DNA of 28,087 bases. It comes from Gonapodya sp. JEL0774 (taxonomy: Eukaryota > Monoblepharomycota > Monoblepharidomycetes > Monoblepharidales > Gonapodyaceae). The stretch covers positions 1-28,087 of the forward strand of contig JADIIX010000213.1 in the NCBI GenBank assembly GCA_027604505.1. Reading direction: 5' to 3'. The translations under genes were made by a program, and so were the position numbers. This document shows positions 10,241 through 19,601 of the stretch, piece by piece. The stretch's first letter is position 1. Each line of letters starts with the position of its first letter. The notes under the pieces are model-generated. The model did not search any database. It was not told the origin of the DNA and worked only from the letters and a program-made list of their open reading frames with translations.

Positions 10241-11552
10241 CAAGTACGGGTGTTGAGGCCCTGATAAGGTGTGAGGAAGGCAGTCGGGTGATAGTTAGGA
10301 ATCCACCATCTTGTCACGTAAAGGGGAGGGGCGAAACAGTGAAAAGCACTCACTCACAAAACCCCACCTATCCGCAAACTCCGGGTTCACATAAATCTCA
10401 TCACCTACGGCAAGATCAAGTTCATCGACATCTTGAGCATTGAAGTCAGCAATAGTGTGCATGAGCTTCTTGGCCGTGCGGGGTGGCTGGGGTTCACGAG
10501 GTGGGGGAGAAGGCGGGAGGGACGCGAGTCAGGTACGGAGGGTTCCAACCTCACCATCCATAGGTTGCGTTTTTGGTGGAGAGGGTGCGGTTTTTTGTTG
10601 AGAGAGTGCGATTTTCTGTGGAGAGGGCGTGAACTTCAGACTGGAGGTCCTGGCTTGCTGATTCCACAGTCGTATTCCTTGCTTCGATGTCCGAGTTCCT
10701 CCTCTCCAATTCCTCTGCCTTTCTTTCAGCTTTTGCTTTCCTCACAGAAAGCGCCTCATTGTGCGCCCTGAGTCGATCCACTTCAGCCTGCAGCTCCTGA
10801 TTCACCCTATCCTTGTTGGCAAGGAGGGATAGAAGGGTTTCAGTGGGATGAGACGATGAAGAAGGTGCTGTGGTAGGTGGGGAAGAAGGTTGGGGGCGGG
10901 ATGGGAGTGGAGTGGGAGGGTTCGATTGATGGTCTTGGAGAGCTTGTAGGAATTCAGTTTCAGGCTGTTTGCGAGCGGCGTCGAGTTCTTTCAGGGTGAC
11001 TACAGCCCCGTGAGAGAGGAGGAGGCGGACGATGGGGAGGGAAGGGCGTAGAGTGAGCCAGATGTAGGCGTCCTAGCTCTCCTTGGGATCCTTCAACCGG
11101 ACGTTTCCCGCCTTGAGATTAACGGAGAGTTGGTTGTCAGAGAATGGTAAATCGCCTGTGCTGCCGTTCCACGCTGTGTACGTCCCCCCCCTCGCCACCG
11201 CCAGCGACAGGGTAGAAGGGAACAAGTACGTCACATCCCAACGCCTCCTGTCCCAAACGTACGCACCCCACGATGAAGAACAATACGCAAATTTCCATTC
11301 ACACACCCTGTTCGCATCAGCGCGTCCTTCGAGCAACGCCTTGACAACATCCTCGTTCGCATGAAGGATTCCCAATGACAACGCCGATTCGGATTTCAGA
11401 GAGTCCATTTTCGTCTGCCCTCTGATGGTGCATGTCAAAGTCACGAGTTTCTGTGCGTTCGGGTTCGCCCCTTCGCCCAAGAGCTGCCGGACCCGCTGCG
11501 CCTGCCCGTTCTCAACGGCCTCGATCAGTTGAATGTCGCGAGGAGTAGACAT
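9673..11552 (-). pseudogene. broken ankyrin / coiled-coil / SH3 paralogue of the ankyrin-kinase gene
   Basis: Starts at ATG 11552 (MSTPRDIQLIEAVENGQ), closely matching the kinase gene's N-terminus over about 210 residues, including KDPKES versus KDPKER and TLRPSLPIVRLLL. A TAG at 11075-11073 interrupts this shared module, and the frame then continues through a Pro/Ser linker into a coiled coil (about 10810-10560). No kinase follows. A separate exon near 10490-10358 encodes the first part of an SH3 domain (DFNAQDVDELDLAVGDEIYV, then DRWGF). It is spliced at GTGAGT to an exon from 10260 that completes it (GLNTRT...GAFPASV). The coiled coil ends in a TGA, and its only good donor (10553 region) does not join the SH3 exon in frame. 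Two lesions suggest a pseudogene. The 3' limit is uncertain: the frame is open to 9673 but only low-complexity after about 10080. Confidence 0.6.
10565..10627 (-). repeat. three 21-bp repeats inside the coiled coil
   Basis: Read on the minus strand, three imperfect 21-base units encode ALSTEN/RTLSTKN/RTLSTKN in the broken SH3 paralogue. The unit is seven codons, one heptad, so copy-number change would lengthen the coiled coil without breaking it. The run ends just before the frame-ending TGA. Confidence 0.6.
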
Positions 11553-11690
11553 AACAGTTTTAGTTCGGATTGAGGTGATCTTGTCCTTTGTTTGCGTTTC
11601 TGGTTTGTTGCTGTGACTAGCTGCGCCATTGCAGCGAGCTTTCCAACAAACACTGCAACGAGCAGCGATGGGCGCGCCTCTAAATTCATG

Positions 11691-11726
11691 ATATATTACC
11701 TATATTGTATTGCGTACATAATATAC
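11691..11726 (-). promoter_or_regulatory. conserved AT-rich upstream element of the SH3 paralogue
   Basis: This block is the counterpart of 5816-5853, about 150 bases upstream of the ATG at 11552. It shares ctatattgt (11700-11708) and the following atacat. The rest of the 5' flank between this block and the ATG is also alignable between the two genes, so the duplication included the promoter. Confidence 0.4.
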
Positions 11727-11878
11727 ATGTGTCCGCTATTCCTGCTCCCGGAGTTGGTGCCACTCCAGACGCATTTCCTGTTTTGTTCCAGGCCAGTTTC
11801 CCCCGGCTCCAACACGCTCCATCCCCCGTGGTCCCCACAACCCAGAAGTCACGAGTTTCGGTCTTAAGCAGCCGCCTG

Positions 11879-11966
11879 CGGGGCGCCCCCCCCCGGGGGC
11901 GGGGGCGCGGGCCGGCGGCGGCCGCCCCCCGGCCCCGGCGCCCCCGCCCCGCCCCGCCCGCCACGG
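11879..11966. other. extreme GC-rich patch
   Basis: Nearly ninety bases consist almost only of G and C, with runs of nine C and five G and many GGCGCC/CCCCGG-like words, and are flanked sharply by ordinary sequence on both sides. Nothing else in the window resembles it. The runs could form G-quadruplex or i-motif structures. It could equally be an assembly or sequencing artefact. An open minus-strand frame crosses it but gives only Gly/Ala/Arg/Pro low complexity. Confidence 0.7.
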
Positions 11967-12140
11967 GGGTTGCGAGCTCGGTCATATAATACAGACCGTG
12001 ATTGGTGCTTGTTTGGTTGGTGACTGTATAGTAGCATTACCAGGAAGTCAATGTCAATATTCTGTTAGCGATCAAGATGACTTGGGGATCACTTGTGCTT
12101 ACCGGCTCTTGAACCAAAAGTCAGTGAATAAACGACCACA

Positions 12141-12419
12141 ATGTGGACTCTCGTGACGTTTGCATTACTGATGTTCATGCTTCCTTCGAATCTTCGCTCC
12201 CTCTTATCATGCGGAGCTTCCACAATAACAAACATAGCAATACCTGAGGAGCGCTCGAGCTGCACGGGCAACCAATATAGCAGGGTGCACATTCATGTGA
12301 TGCAGGGCGGTCCTTCTAGAATATCATGCTCTCACGTGTCACATATGCAGACAAAGGAGGTGCTCAATGACACGAGCATTACTCTCTTTCAGGGTGCGTT
12401 CCTGATCCCATGCAATTGA
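12141..12419 (+). CDS. possible small secreted protein, low confidence
   Basis: An ATG-started frame of 92 codons begins with a signal-peptide-like hydrophobic stretch (MWTLVTFALLMFML) and contains four cysteines. No domain or homologue is recognised. The length is within what chance could give, and no splice sites or neighbours support it. It would be a small secreted protein if real. Confidence 0.15.
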   Translation: MWTLVTFALLMFMLPSNLRSLLSCGASTITNIAIPEERSSCTGNQYSRVHIHVMQGGPSRISCSHVSHMQTKEVLNDTSITLFQGAFLIPCN

Positions 12420-12586
12420 AAGTATGCCGATTCGGGACAGAGCCAACTGCATGGCATATCCGTTATCGGTTATCCCCGTGCTGCACTTCATGAATGTATT
12501 TGACTCACAAGTTACGAGTGGAGTAAAACAGATGAAACGTCACCTAAAACACCACCCACAACAAGACATGAAGACTGAAGTAATGG

Positions 12587-13699
12587 TCAAAAGGTTCTGG
12601 TTTGAGCAGTGAGGAGGTCACGCATTCGCCCATCCCCTGCAGAATTCAAGATGTCCGGATCCTCACAGGGATGGGCTCCCATCTGCAACAATAGCTTAAC
12701 TACGTCATATTGATTGTGTGAAACCGCGGCTCGTAACGGTGCCTCTTTTGACAAATGGATATCTGCCCCTCTTGCAAGCAGCAGACGCACCACTTCCAAA
12801 TGGCCTTCTGAGCACGCTGCAACAAGGCCATTAAAGCGAATGTTTGAGCTGTGAATCTCAGCTCCTGCGTCCAAAAGCACTCTAACACACTGCAAAACAC
12901 CTCCCCTGCAGGCAAAATACAGAGGGCGCTCAGCAGAGTGAATGCCCACCCTTTCATCCTTCCAAAAAAATCGTACAACATTCAGCTATCCACGGAATGA
13001 TGCAAGTTGGAGTCCGGTTCGAATCGAAGAATGGGGAACCAACCCACTGCCAAGCAGCATCGTGGCGATCTCAAGACGGCCATACATGCAAGCATTCAGC
13101 CATATTGACCTCACACAGAGAGAGGGTAGCACATCACGTTTCACGTCTCGTCCGAAAATTAATCTCACAATTTCGTGATGTCCATTCCAGCACGCGGGGA
13201 CCAATGCAAAATAGCGAGCAGGAGCGTCAGTAGGCCCGTAAGAGACAAGAATGTTATTGATATTAGTGTTGAAATGTCGCCGGGCTGCCTCATCCACTGT
13301 GGTGTATTGCTGTATGGGCTGAATGTCTGCTCCACCAGCGAGGAGTGATTGAGCTCGGGCGATATCTCCCATGGAGCACACCAGGATAAATGCAGCTTCT
13401 AAATCGCCTTTTGCAACGTCACATCGGCGAATGAGAGCCTCCGTTACACGGATGTCTCTCGCTGCGCGCGTACAGTCGCGGATAAGAGCGTTTCGCGCAC
13501 CCCCGAACCTAGAGATGGCCCGTCTGGAAACATCCGGAGGAGTGCTGAAAGCCGAATGGAGATCTCGGTTCAAAGAAGAGGTCGGGAGACCAAAGGGGAA
13601 GTCCTGCCAGAATGTTCCGATATTGTGGAGGATATCCTCCGGGAGTTCGAGGAGTCGAAAGGGAGCAAGCTGGGAGTTCAAGTTCAACGACGCCGTCAT
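12587..13699 (-). pseudogene. F-box-like/ankyrin-repeat protein interrupted by an in-frame TAG
   Basis: One exon from ATG 13699-13697 (MTASLNLNSQLAPFRLLELP). The N-terminus (about residues 12-30, LLELPEDILHNIGTFWQ) resembles an F-box start. Ankyrin-like repeats then run to the C-terminus (for example HLEVVRLLLARGADIH and YDVVKLLLQMGAHP), ending in TGA at 12587. Codon 238 is TAG (12988-12986), and the same frame goes on for 132 codons. The stop sits inside a conserved ankyrin helix: ASFRG, stop, LNVVRFF, where ankyrin repeats usually read G-H-L-x-V-V. No usable intron removes it, because the flanking residues are themselves ankyrin consensus. F-box/ankyrin proteins usually select substrates for SCF ubiquitin ligases. 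This copy is either a recent pseudogene, a truncated 237-residue protein, or dependent on readthrough. Confidence 0.65.
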
Positions 13700-14128
13700 G
13701 GCAGGAACGATGAAGAAGTGGCAGTTTGAGCCGGACGAGGGTCTCAGGTGTTTTGGAGTCACAGCATTCACCTGGCATGGGTGTGTGCACCAGTTATAAT
13801 GTAGCTGTCCACCCCCTTCCTTGGCTGGAGTGTCAGTCCTCCCACCGCACTGCTTCCAACGCACGGCTTTCTTGGGTTCCCCCGTTTATGGTGCATGGTC
13901 GGTCGGCAAACCAGTCAACAGCCCCTCTCGCCCTTTCGTGATTCGTCTCAGTGGGATTCAGCAGGAGTAGGGTGTCGAGCTTCTGGAACTTTTACCCTGT
14001 CGTCTCAGTCCCGACGGAGGGCCAGTTTCTTGACGGCGAACCCAGCATTGGGGATCTGCGCGGTGGAACGGCTAAACGAGAATATGCGTTTTGGTTGCAC
14101 ACTCGACCAAGAAGAACGGACCCGCCAG
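13700..14128. other. divergent promoter region
   Basis: This lies between the start of the minus-strand ankyrin gene (13699) and the chosen start of the plus-strand membrane protein (14129). The plus frame is open back to 13895 with an additional ATG at 14084, so the true start could be a little earlier. Nothing else is recognised. Confidence 0.4.
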
Positions 14129-14811
14129 ATGTCGATACGGATCATCCGGGACAAGCGTCTTCCGAATGTCACCGCGCCTCTCGTCGCATCGGCTGCATTC
14201 TTGATTGGAGCCACAAACTCACACCTTCTCTTCCTGTCACCGTACCCTCCTTCACCGCTCAGTTCTGATGCCGCGCTCGTGAACGCAGCCGCTGTCACAA
14301 CTCAGTACTTGAAAACGTGGGCGTTATCGGGGCCACGATGGTACTGGACATTGGAGATCGCAAACCGGTGGTTGTTTCTACCTGCATTGCTGGTGATTCA
14401 AGCGCTGAGAAACGGACGGGGTGCAGATGTGCTAGCGGGATGTGAGCATTCATACACGGCGTTACTCGACTTGGCATGTTAGGAACCAGATCTTATATAC
14501 TTCTGCTCGGACAAGCCCTTCACCTCCTCACTCTCATATGGCGACTCTTCCGCCTCAGACCCGCCCTGACCTCTGTTCTGGGACTCGTTTCAAAAACCAC
14601 ATCATTATCTCCATCTGATGCTCGACCTGTGTACCAAATCATCTCTTCGCTCGACTCAAAACAGCGCGCGATCCTTCTAGCTAACCTGGGAACCATGGCC
14701 ACCACTGAACGCATTGCTCAAGCATTGCTGGTCATCGTCGTCTCTCTGCAAGTGGCTGCTGAACTCTATGATTGGTACTGTGAGAGAGAGAACGATGGTT
14801 GGGAAGATTGA
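14129..14811 (+). CDS. small multi-pass membrane protein, possibly DUF1772-like
   Basis: Two exons, 14129-14420 and 14483-14811, give 206 residues with a TGA stop. The intron 14421-14482 (62 nt) has the weak donor GTGCAG. The stronger-looking donor GTGAGC at 14442 would create a TGA at the junction, so I prefer the weak one. Hydrophobic segments occur near residues 16-33 (TAPLVASAAFLIGATNS), 75-90 (RWLFLPALLVIQAL), 100-115 (SYILLLGQALHLLTLIW) and 178-192 (IAQALLVIVVSLQV), suggesting four helices. The size, the helix layout and a small-residue-rich first helix recall the anthrone-oxygenase-like DUF1772 family, but I see no decisive motif. The start at ATG 14129 (MSIRIIRDKRLPN) is a judgement: 14084 is in frame too. 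Confidence 0.5.
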
Positions 14812-14991
14812 CACCGTTTGGTCGAACCAGTACATTTTGGGTGGGTCGGGGCGCCGGTTGGTGTCGAGGCCTCAACTTACAGAACGATAAGCGATAATGG
14901 TAACCATGGGTCAAAACGTATATTACATTCATACTAAACCATATACTATAAGTCACATGCGAACTGCCCTAGTTCGACTTCATTCGCACCG

Positions 14992-17873
14992 TCAAGGGGT
15001 ATCGTCATTCGCAGGCCACCTCACAGAGGATCTCCGCCCAGCACCTCGCCGCAACGGGCGGCCAAAAATGGCTGGAAGACGCACAAATCAATACCGAAAG
15101 GGAGCGATTCATCGACCCCTCGCATCCCCGCGCACGCACCTTCCAGATCAACGTTCGGATCCACCCTCCCAAAGATAGATTCCGCGCTCTGAGAACTCGA
15201 CTGTCGAATCAACGCCTCGTGTACGTTCATCGATTTCGCCCACTGAGGGGTGGTTCCCGACGGACCAGGCGAGTTGCCATCGTCATCCTCGTCACTGGCG
15301 ACAGTCGTGGGTTAGCTCCAGTGTCTGGAGTGCATTCACACAGATTCAACCGGGACTCACTCATCTGGGATGTCGGGAATCTCTCCTCCGTGGAGTTCCA
15401 CAATACTCTGGGGGACATCAAATTTCTGGGGTTTCACCGGTGGACGTTTTGCAGCTTGTACAGGTGTGGTGGCGGAAGCGAACGCAATTGGAGGTTGCGC
15501 TACTGTTGGTGGCGCGGTTGGAACAGGAGCCTTTGGCGTGGGTGCATGGAACAGAACGGTGAGCAGGCTGGCTGTACGCGCCCACCAGAGTCCGTAATGT
15601 TCCAACACAACACACCTCGAGAGCTAAAGGCTTCGCTTTCTTCAAAATACGATCTTCCTTGTTGGCGTTCTCGCAGTCCGAAGCACCACTGGTTCTGTCC
15701 CGCTTTGCTGGTCGGGCAGGAGACTGGTACATGGGCATACCGGCGTTCTTGATACGTTCCGCGAACGACAAGGTGCCCAGGGGAGGGCGGAGCGGCGACT
15801 GGACAGAAGTAGGGTCGGTGGAAACGCCGTAATCACGAAACGCGCAATCAGCGAGGGTACCTTGAACGACGCAAACAGCTGCTCAACTCGTTCTCGGACG
15901 TTCTCTTTGCCTGGGGTAGCGTTGACCGCAAGAGGTTTCTTGGTTATGGAAGGAGGCAGCAGAGTATTCTGGGGGATCGGGCGTTCCTGCCTGGTGTGGG
16001 AGAAAAGGCCACTGGCAGCTCCTCCCGAAGCAGAACGGTCAGTTTCCACGCTATCTTGTGGAGCGTCCACGAATTCATCCTCGTCCTTGTCCGTACACGA
16101 ATCTGCGCCGACGGACCCGCGAATTTGATGTCGAGAAGGTCCTGAGTGTATTCGAGGTGATACAGAAGCCGCTGCTGAGGTGGAACATATAGAAGTACCA
16201 CCAAGTTTAGTGCTATCCTCATCAACATCGTGGAGAGCACTCAGTTTCTTCGAGGGAGGAGACGGTATCGCTCTCAACACATATCGGGATGGCGAAGGGA
16301 CCTTGGACATGGCCCAGCTGGGAAGTGGACGAGGCCCTAAGATGCGCCGGGGCGCTTCGTTTCGGGGAGGGTGGGCTGGCGGGAAGACTGATTTTACGGC
16401 GATCAAAACGGGAGGAGGATCAGGAGGATCAAGTGGTGTGGTTTTTCCACTGACATGGACATCCGGTTCGGATGCGTCGGCGGTAATAGCACTAGTAGAC
16501 AAACGCGTCGACATTCGTGTTTTTGCCACCGGTGCTGAGTTCCCCAGTTCTGTTGGTGGATCGACAAGTGTCATGTCTCCGGAGGACTGCGTCGGATTGG
16601 ATTCCCTGTTTTTGGCACTGCGACTTCCATCCACCATCGAGTGAACATTGAAATCCTCATTGAAGGCACTTTGTTGCTTTGCCTTCCGTACCCCCGTTGG
16701 GGCACCTGTACCTTGTCGCCCGAACGCACTGAATCCCGCAAGAACTCTCGCAGTTTTGGGCACCTGCGATTGGCCTCCCGAAGATGTATTTTCCACTTCT
16801 GTGGAACTTTGCTGACTGTACGCTGCGAGTACACGCTGAGTTGTAGATTTGAGTTGCGCCCGCGCCCGTTTCCCCGGTGTTCCCTTTTGTTGAAGCTTAT
16901 ATCGCGCAGCAGCGAGCGTAGTACGTGCAAACGACGACATGGGAGCGACCGATGTGCCAAACGCAACAGTAGTGCGGAGAGGGGAGGGTTTAGGTGTGGT
17001 GGCGCCTGAGGAAATGGTGTGAGGGGTTTTCTTCTTGGGAGGGTTGTTCAGTCGGATGCGTTTCGACGGACGCTGATGTAAAGGGGACCCTGGGATAGAG
17101 GATATCGATGGTTGTCGTTTGGGGCTCATTTTGGCCGGGGACGGCGCGGCCCTCGTCAGCGACAGAGGTGAAAGGGCCACGCAGACTTGCGGTACAGGGC
17201 TTTCACAGAAAACGCTCTCCGAGCGGCCTAGCTCAACTGATATTCCATCCATACCCGAGGAAGAATGCCTGGTTGCGTCAAAAGGCCCCGAAGATACGTT
17301 GAAAATGGGTTCTGGTTGCAATAAAGTCTGCGCCGCATCGAAATCATTGTGTCGCGATCCAGAATGAGATGAATACAGGCGTATAACGTCCGAATTTGCA
17401 GCTCCTTGGGTAGAGCCAAGTGCATTGCCGCTTTTTGGTCCCAGATTCTTGCGAGTGTCCGCCTAAATATTGCGATAATGAAAAGCTCAGCAGTTGCCAG
17501 AACCCGCCGTCCGGGACTGGCAAAGAGAGGCTAAAATTTGTACTCACTTTCTTCACTCCTTTTCTCGTGTTTTCTTTTGCTACGACCTGCGTGGCACGCT
17601 GCTGCAGAAGTCGCCTAAAAGAGGATCGGCGTCCGCGTCAGGGAAGCACACAGTGAACTCAAGCACGCGAACATCACACCATTTATGTGCAAGCACCATC
17701 AGTTCTCTCTTGGCCGGGGTATCGTCCAGCCTGTTCGTCCGGTTCCACTCCGCTGTCGCAGTTCGAATCTCCGAAACCAGCGGTAAGGAATCGATGTGCA
17801 ATTTGTGAGAATCACTTGTGAGATGTGTATCCACGTAGTTTGAAATCGCGCCATCAAGGCAATTCCGGGTCAT
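14992..17873 (-). CDS. INCENP: inner centromere protein (INCENP/Sli15)
   Basis: Seven exons on the minus strand: 17873-17680, 17614-17548, 17462-15861, 15798-15616, 15530-15361, 15294-15140 and 15071-14992. They total 816 residues and a TGA stop, with all phases consistent. INCENP is the scaffold of the chromosomal passenger complex. It places Aurora B at centromeres and the spindle midzone and activates it through the C-terminal IN-box. The IN-box is clear: IPDIPDDDEDDD, then PQWAKSMNVHEALIRQ, SIFGRV, DLEAIFGRPLRRG and the terminal RRSSVRW, which corresponds to the Aurora-phosphorylated TSS motif. The first 86 residues are helical and probably form the survivin/borealin-binding end. The long middle exon is basic and Ser/Pro-rich, as expected for a microtubule-binding, Cdk-regulated linker. 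Several very short 3' exons make this gene easy to truncate in automatic annotation. Confidence 0.9.
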
Positions 17874-18056
17874 TTTGGTGAAATCGAACCCAGCGAAGCT
17901 TTCGTCCAGCTTCTGTCAGAGGCTAAGGTGCACGAGCCACACGGCAACCGGACCAAACAACAGCAGAGAGCAACGGGAATCCTCAGACGACAAAAGCAGA
18001 GAGAAGTCACAGCAGCTTTGTTCGCGATTGAAACGGTACTATATACAAATGGAGGC
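17874..18056. other. short spacer, INCENP promoter and PSMB4 3' flank
   Basis: Only 183 bases separate the PSMB4 stop from the INCENP start, so the INCENP promoter and the PSMB4 polyadenylation region must share this stretch. No separate element is recognised. Confidence 0.4.
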
Positions 18057-19379
18057 TTAGCTTGCACCGTAACCCTTCACATACTCCCCCACAGTCCAAT
18101 CAGTGGAGAGTTTGTAAGGCTCCGAGATGTGAACACCTTCTGCAGTAACCTTTGCTACTTGAATCTGTGTGGTACGGAAATGCATGAGTATCGTCCTTCA
18201 ACTGCTGACTTCGAACTGTGTCCAAACGGAACAAACTGTACCTTGTCCCAAGCCCTCGCATCCCTATACCACAGGATCCGCAAAGAGTCCTCAAGAAGCT
18301 TGAGAGCTTCATCCTCTGTGATTTCATCTTCTCGACCCTCTACTTGCTTTCGGAGAAGGGGCTGGGCAATCATGGAGCCGTAGCCTGTTGCGATGGTCGA
18401 GGCGTGGTAGGAGGTTCCCCGAAGATCGACATAGCCAAGAAATCTGCAGAATGCAACGTGAGTGTGAAGACAATTTCATTGATCGATGCGCTCAACCCGT
18501 GGCATTAGGTCCCCACATGAACATGTCCAGGCTACCCCTTGGAAGGAAAGGAAGAAAGATTCAAGAATAATTTACTTACTTCTCTCCATCTTTGAAGCCC
18601 GCAACCACCAAATAGTTCCACAGTGGGTTAAAGTTGGTCCTTCGGTTGTACATGACACGGCTCAGGTACTCGAAAATGTTCTTCGGACCAAGTTTGTGGC
18701 CATCCTCGGTGTAATACTCTTCAATACTATATGAGACAGAGGGGAATTTTACATTCAACGGGTTTCGACACCACAGGAAGACGGACACTCACAGAACCTC
18801 TTCAAGCAGGTGCTTGATGTGCTGGAAGTCCGAAGCCTCGCCCGTCGCTCCGACAACTGTGAAGTCACCGGCTTGAACAATACGTCGCGTGTCACGGAAC
18901 CTCGCAAGAGATCCATAGGACGCTAGAAGAGGTCACGGCAAGTTGTCAGTGCAGGTCGAACAAAACAGCAACACCCACTGTTGGTGGGACGTAGAGGCCG
19001 AAAGACTCACAAAGAGTGTCACCAGCCATCATAATTCCATCTTTGTATTTAATGGCAATGATGGATGTGCCAGTCATGATAGGCGACCTTAGTTCATGAG
19101 CACAGTCAAACCCCACCACGTATGCAGACAGAAATGTAGTCGATTGGGATTGCATTCACAAGGAAATTCGGGACGTTACTCAAAATGAAGCAGAGCATGA
19201 CCTATCGAACCGACAATTACTTACTGGGTGTGTGTTACCGGCGTTCCAAGCTGCATTCTCGCCCTCTGCTGTCCGGAAGATGCTGCCTCCAAATAGTCCC
19301 CATTTGCACGACCTAGGAAAGCGTCATCTCCTGCTCCACTCGGGCGCGGGTTTCCCCAAGAGGCTGGGAAGTAATCCAT
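18057..19379 (-). CDS. PSMB4: 20S proteasome subunit beta-7 (PSMB4/Pre4)
   Basis: Six exons on the minus strand: 19379-19225, 19087-19011, 18922-18793, 18726-18580, 18443-18242 and 18164-18057, giving 272 residues and a TAA stop. This is a non-catalytic beta subunit of the 20S core, placed in the beta ring and assembled in nucleus and cytosol. The propeptide (about 1-50, rich in Gly/Ser) leads to TQSPIMTGTSIIAIKYKDG, the PSMB4 version of the mature beta-subunit start. Then follow SSYGSLARFRDTRRIV, GATGEASDFQHIKHLL, NRRTNFNPLWNYLVVAG, LGYVDLRGTSY, ATGYGSMIAQPLLRK and a C-terminus ending in EYVKGYGAS. The order and length match yeast Pre4 and human PSMB4. I chose the ATG at 19379 (MDYFPASWGN). 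Earlier in-frame ATGs exist but lie in what looks like leader. Confidence 0.95.
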
Positions 19380-19601
19380 GAAAGTTTGTTGGCGATGTGA
19401 GCTTGCGTGAGCACGCACACGGCACTCATGACCCATAAACATAATTCGCAAACGTGAAGGGCAACTAATAAAATTGATAAAGGACACAAATGAAGTCAAT
19501 TTAATTAAATCTTAAGGGAAGGCTTCAGCATCGGGATGTTGAACCTGGACAACGGCTTCGTGAGCCAGAGTGCACGAGTTCCAGAGAAAGCACATTAAAT
19601 C

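Larger units (their letters stand above)
11553..12586. other. intergenic region with a GC-rich patch
   Basis: The left part is the promoter of the SH3 paralogue. In the middle is a patch of almost pure G and C (11879-11966, listed separately). To the right is ordinary sequence with one short plus-strand reading frame (12141-12419). I see no RNA gene. Confidence 0.4.

Noticed and set aside
13005..13035. tRNA-like B box (ggttcgaatcg)
   Set aside because: It lies inside the ankyrin coding sequence, and no A box, cloverleaf or acceptor stem is present around it.
14441..14482. Intron with donor GTGAGC at 14442 in the small membrane protein gene
   Set aside because: It would be only about 41 nt and creates a TGA across the junction. 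The donor at 14421 gives a 62-nt intron and an open frame.
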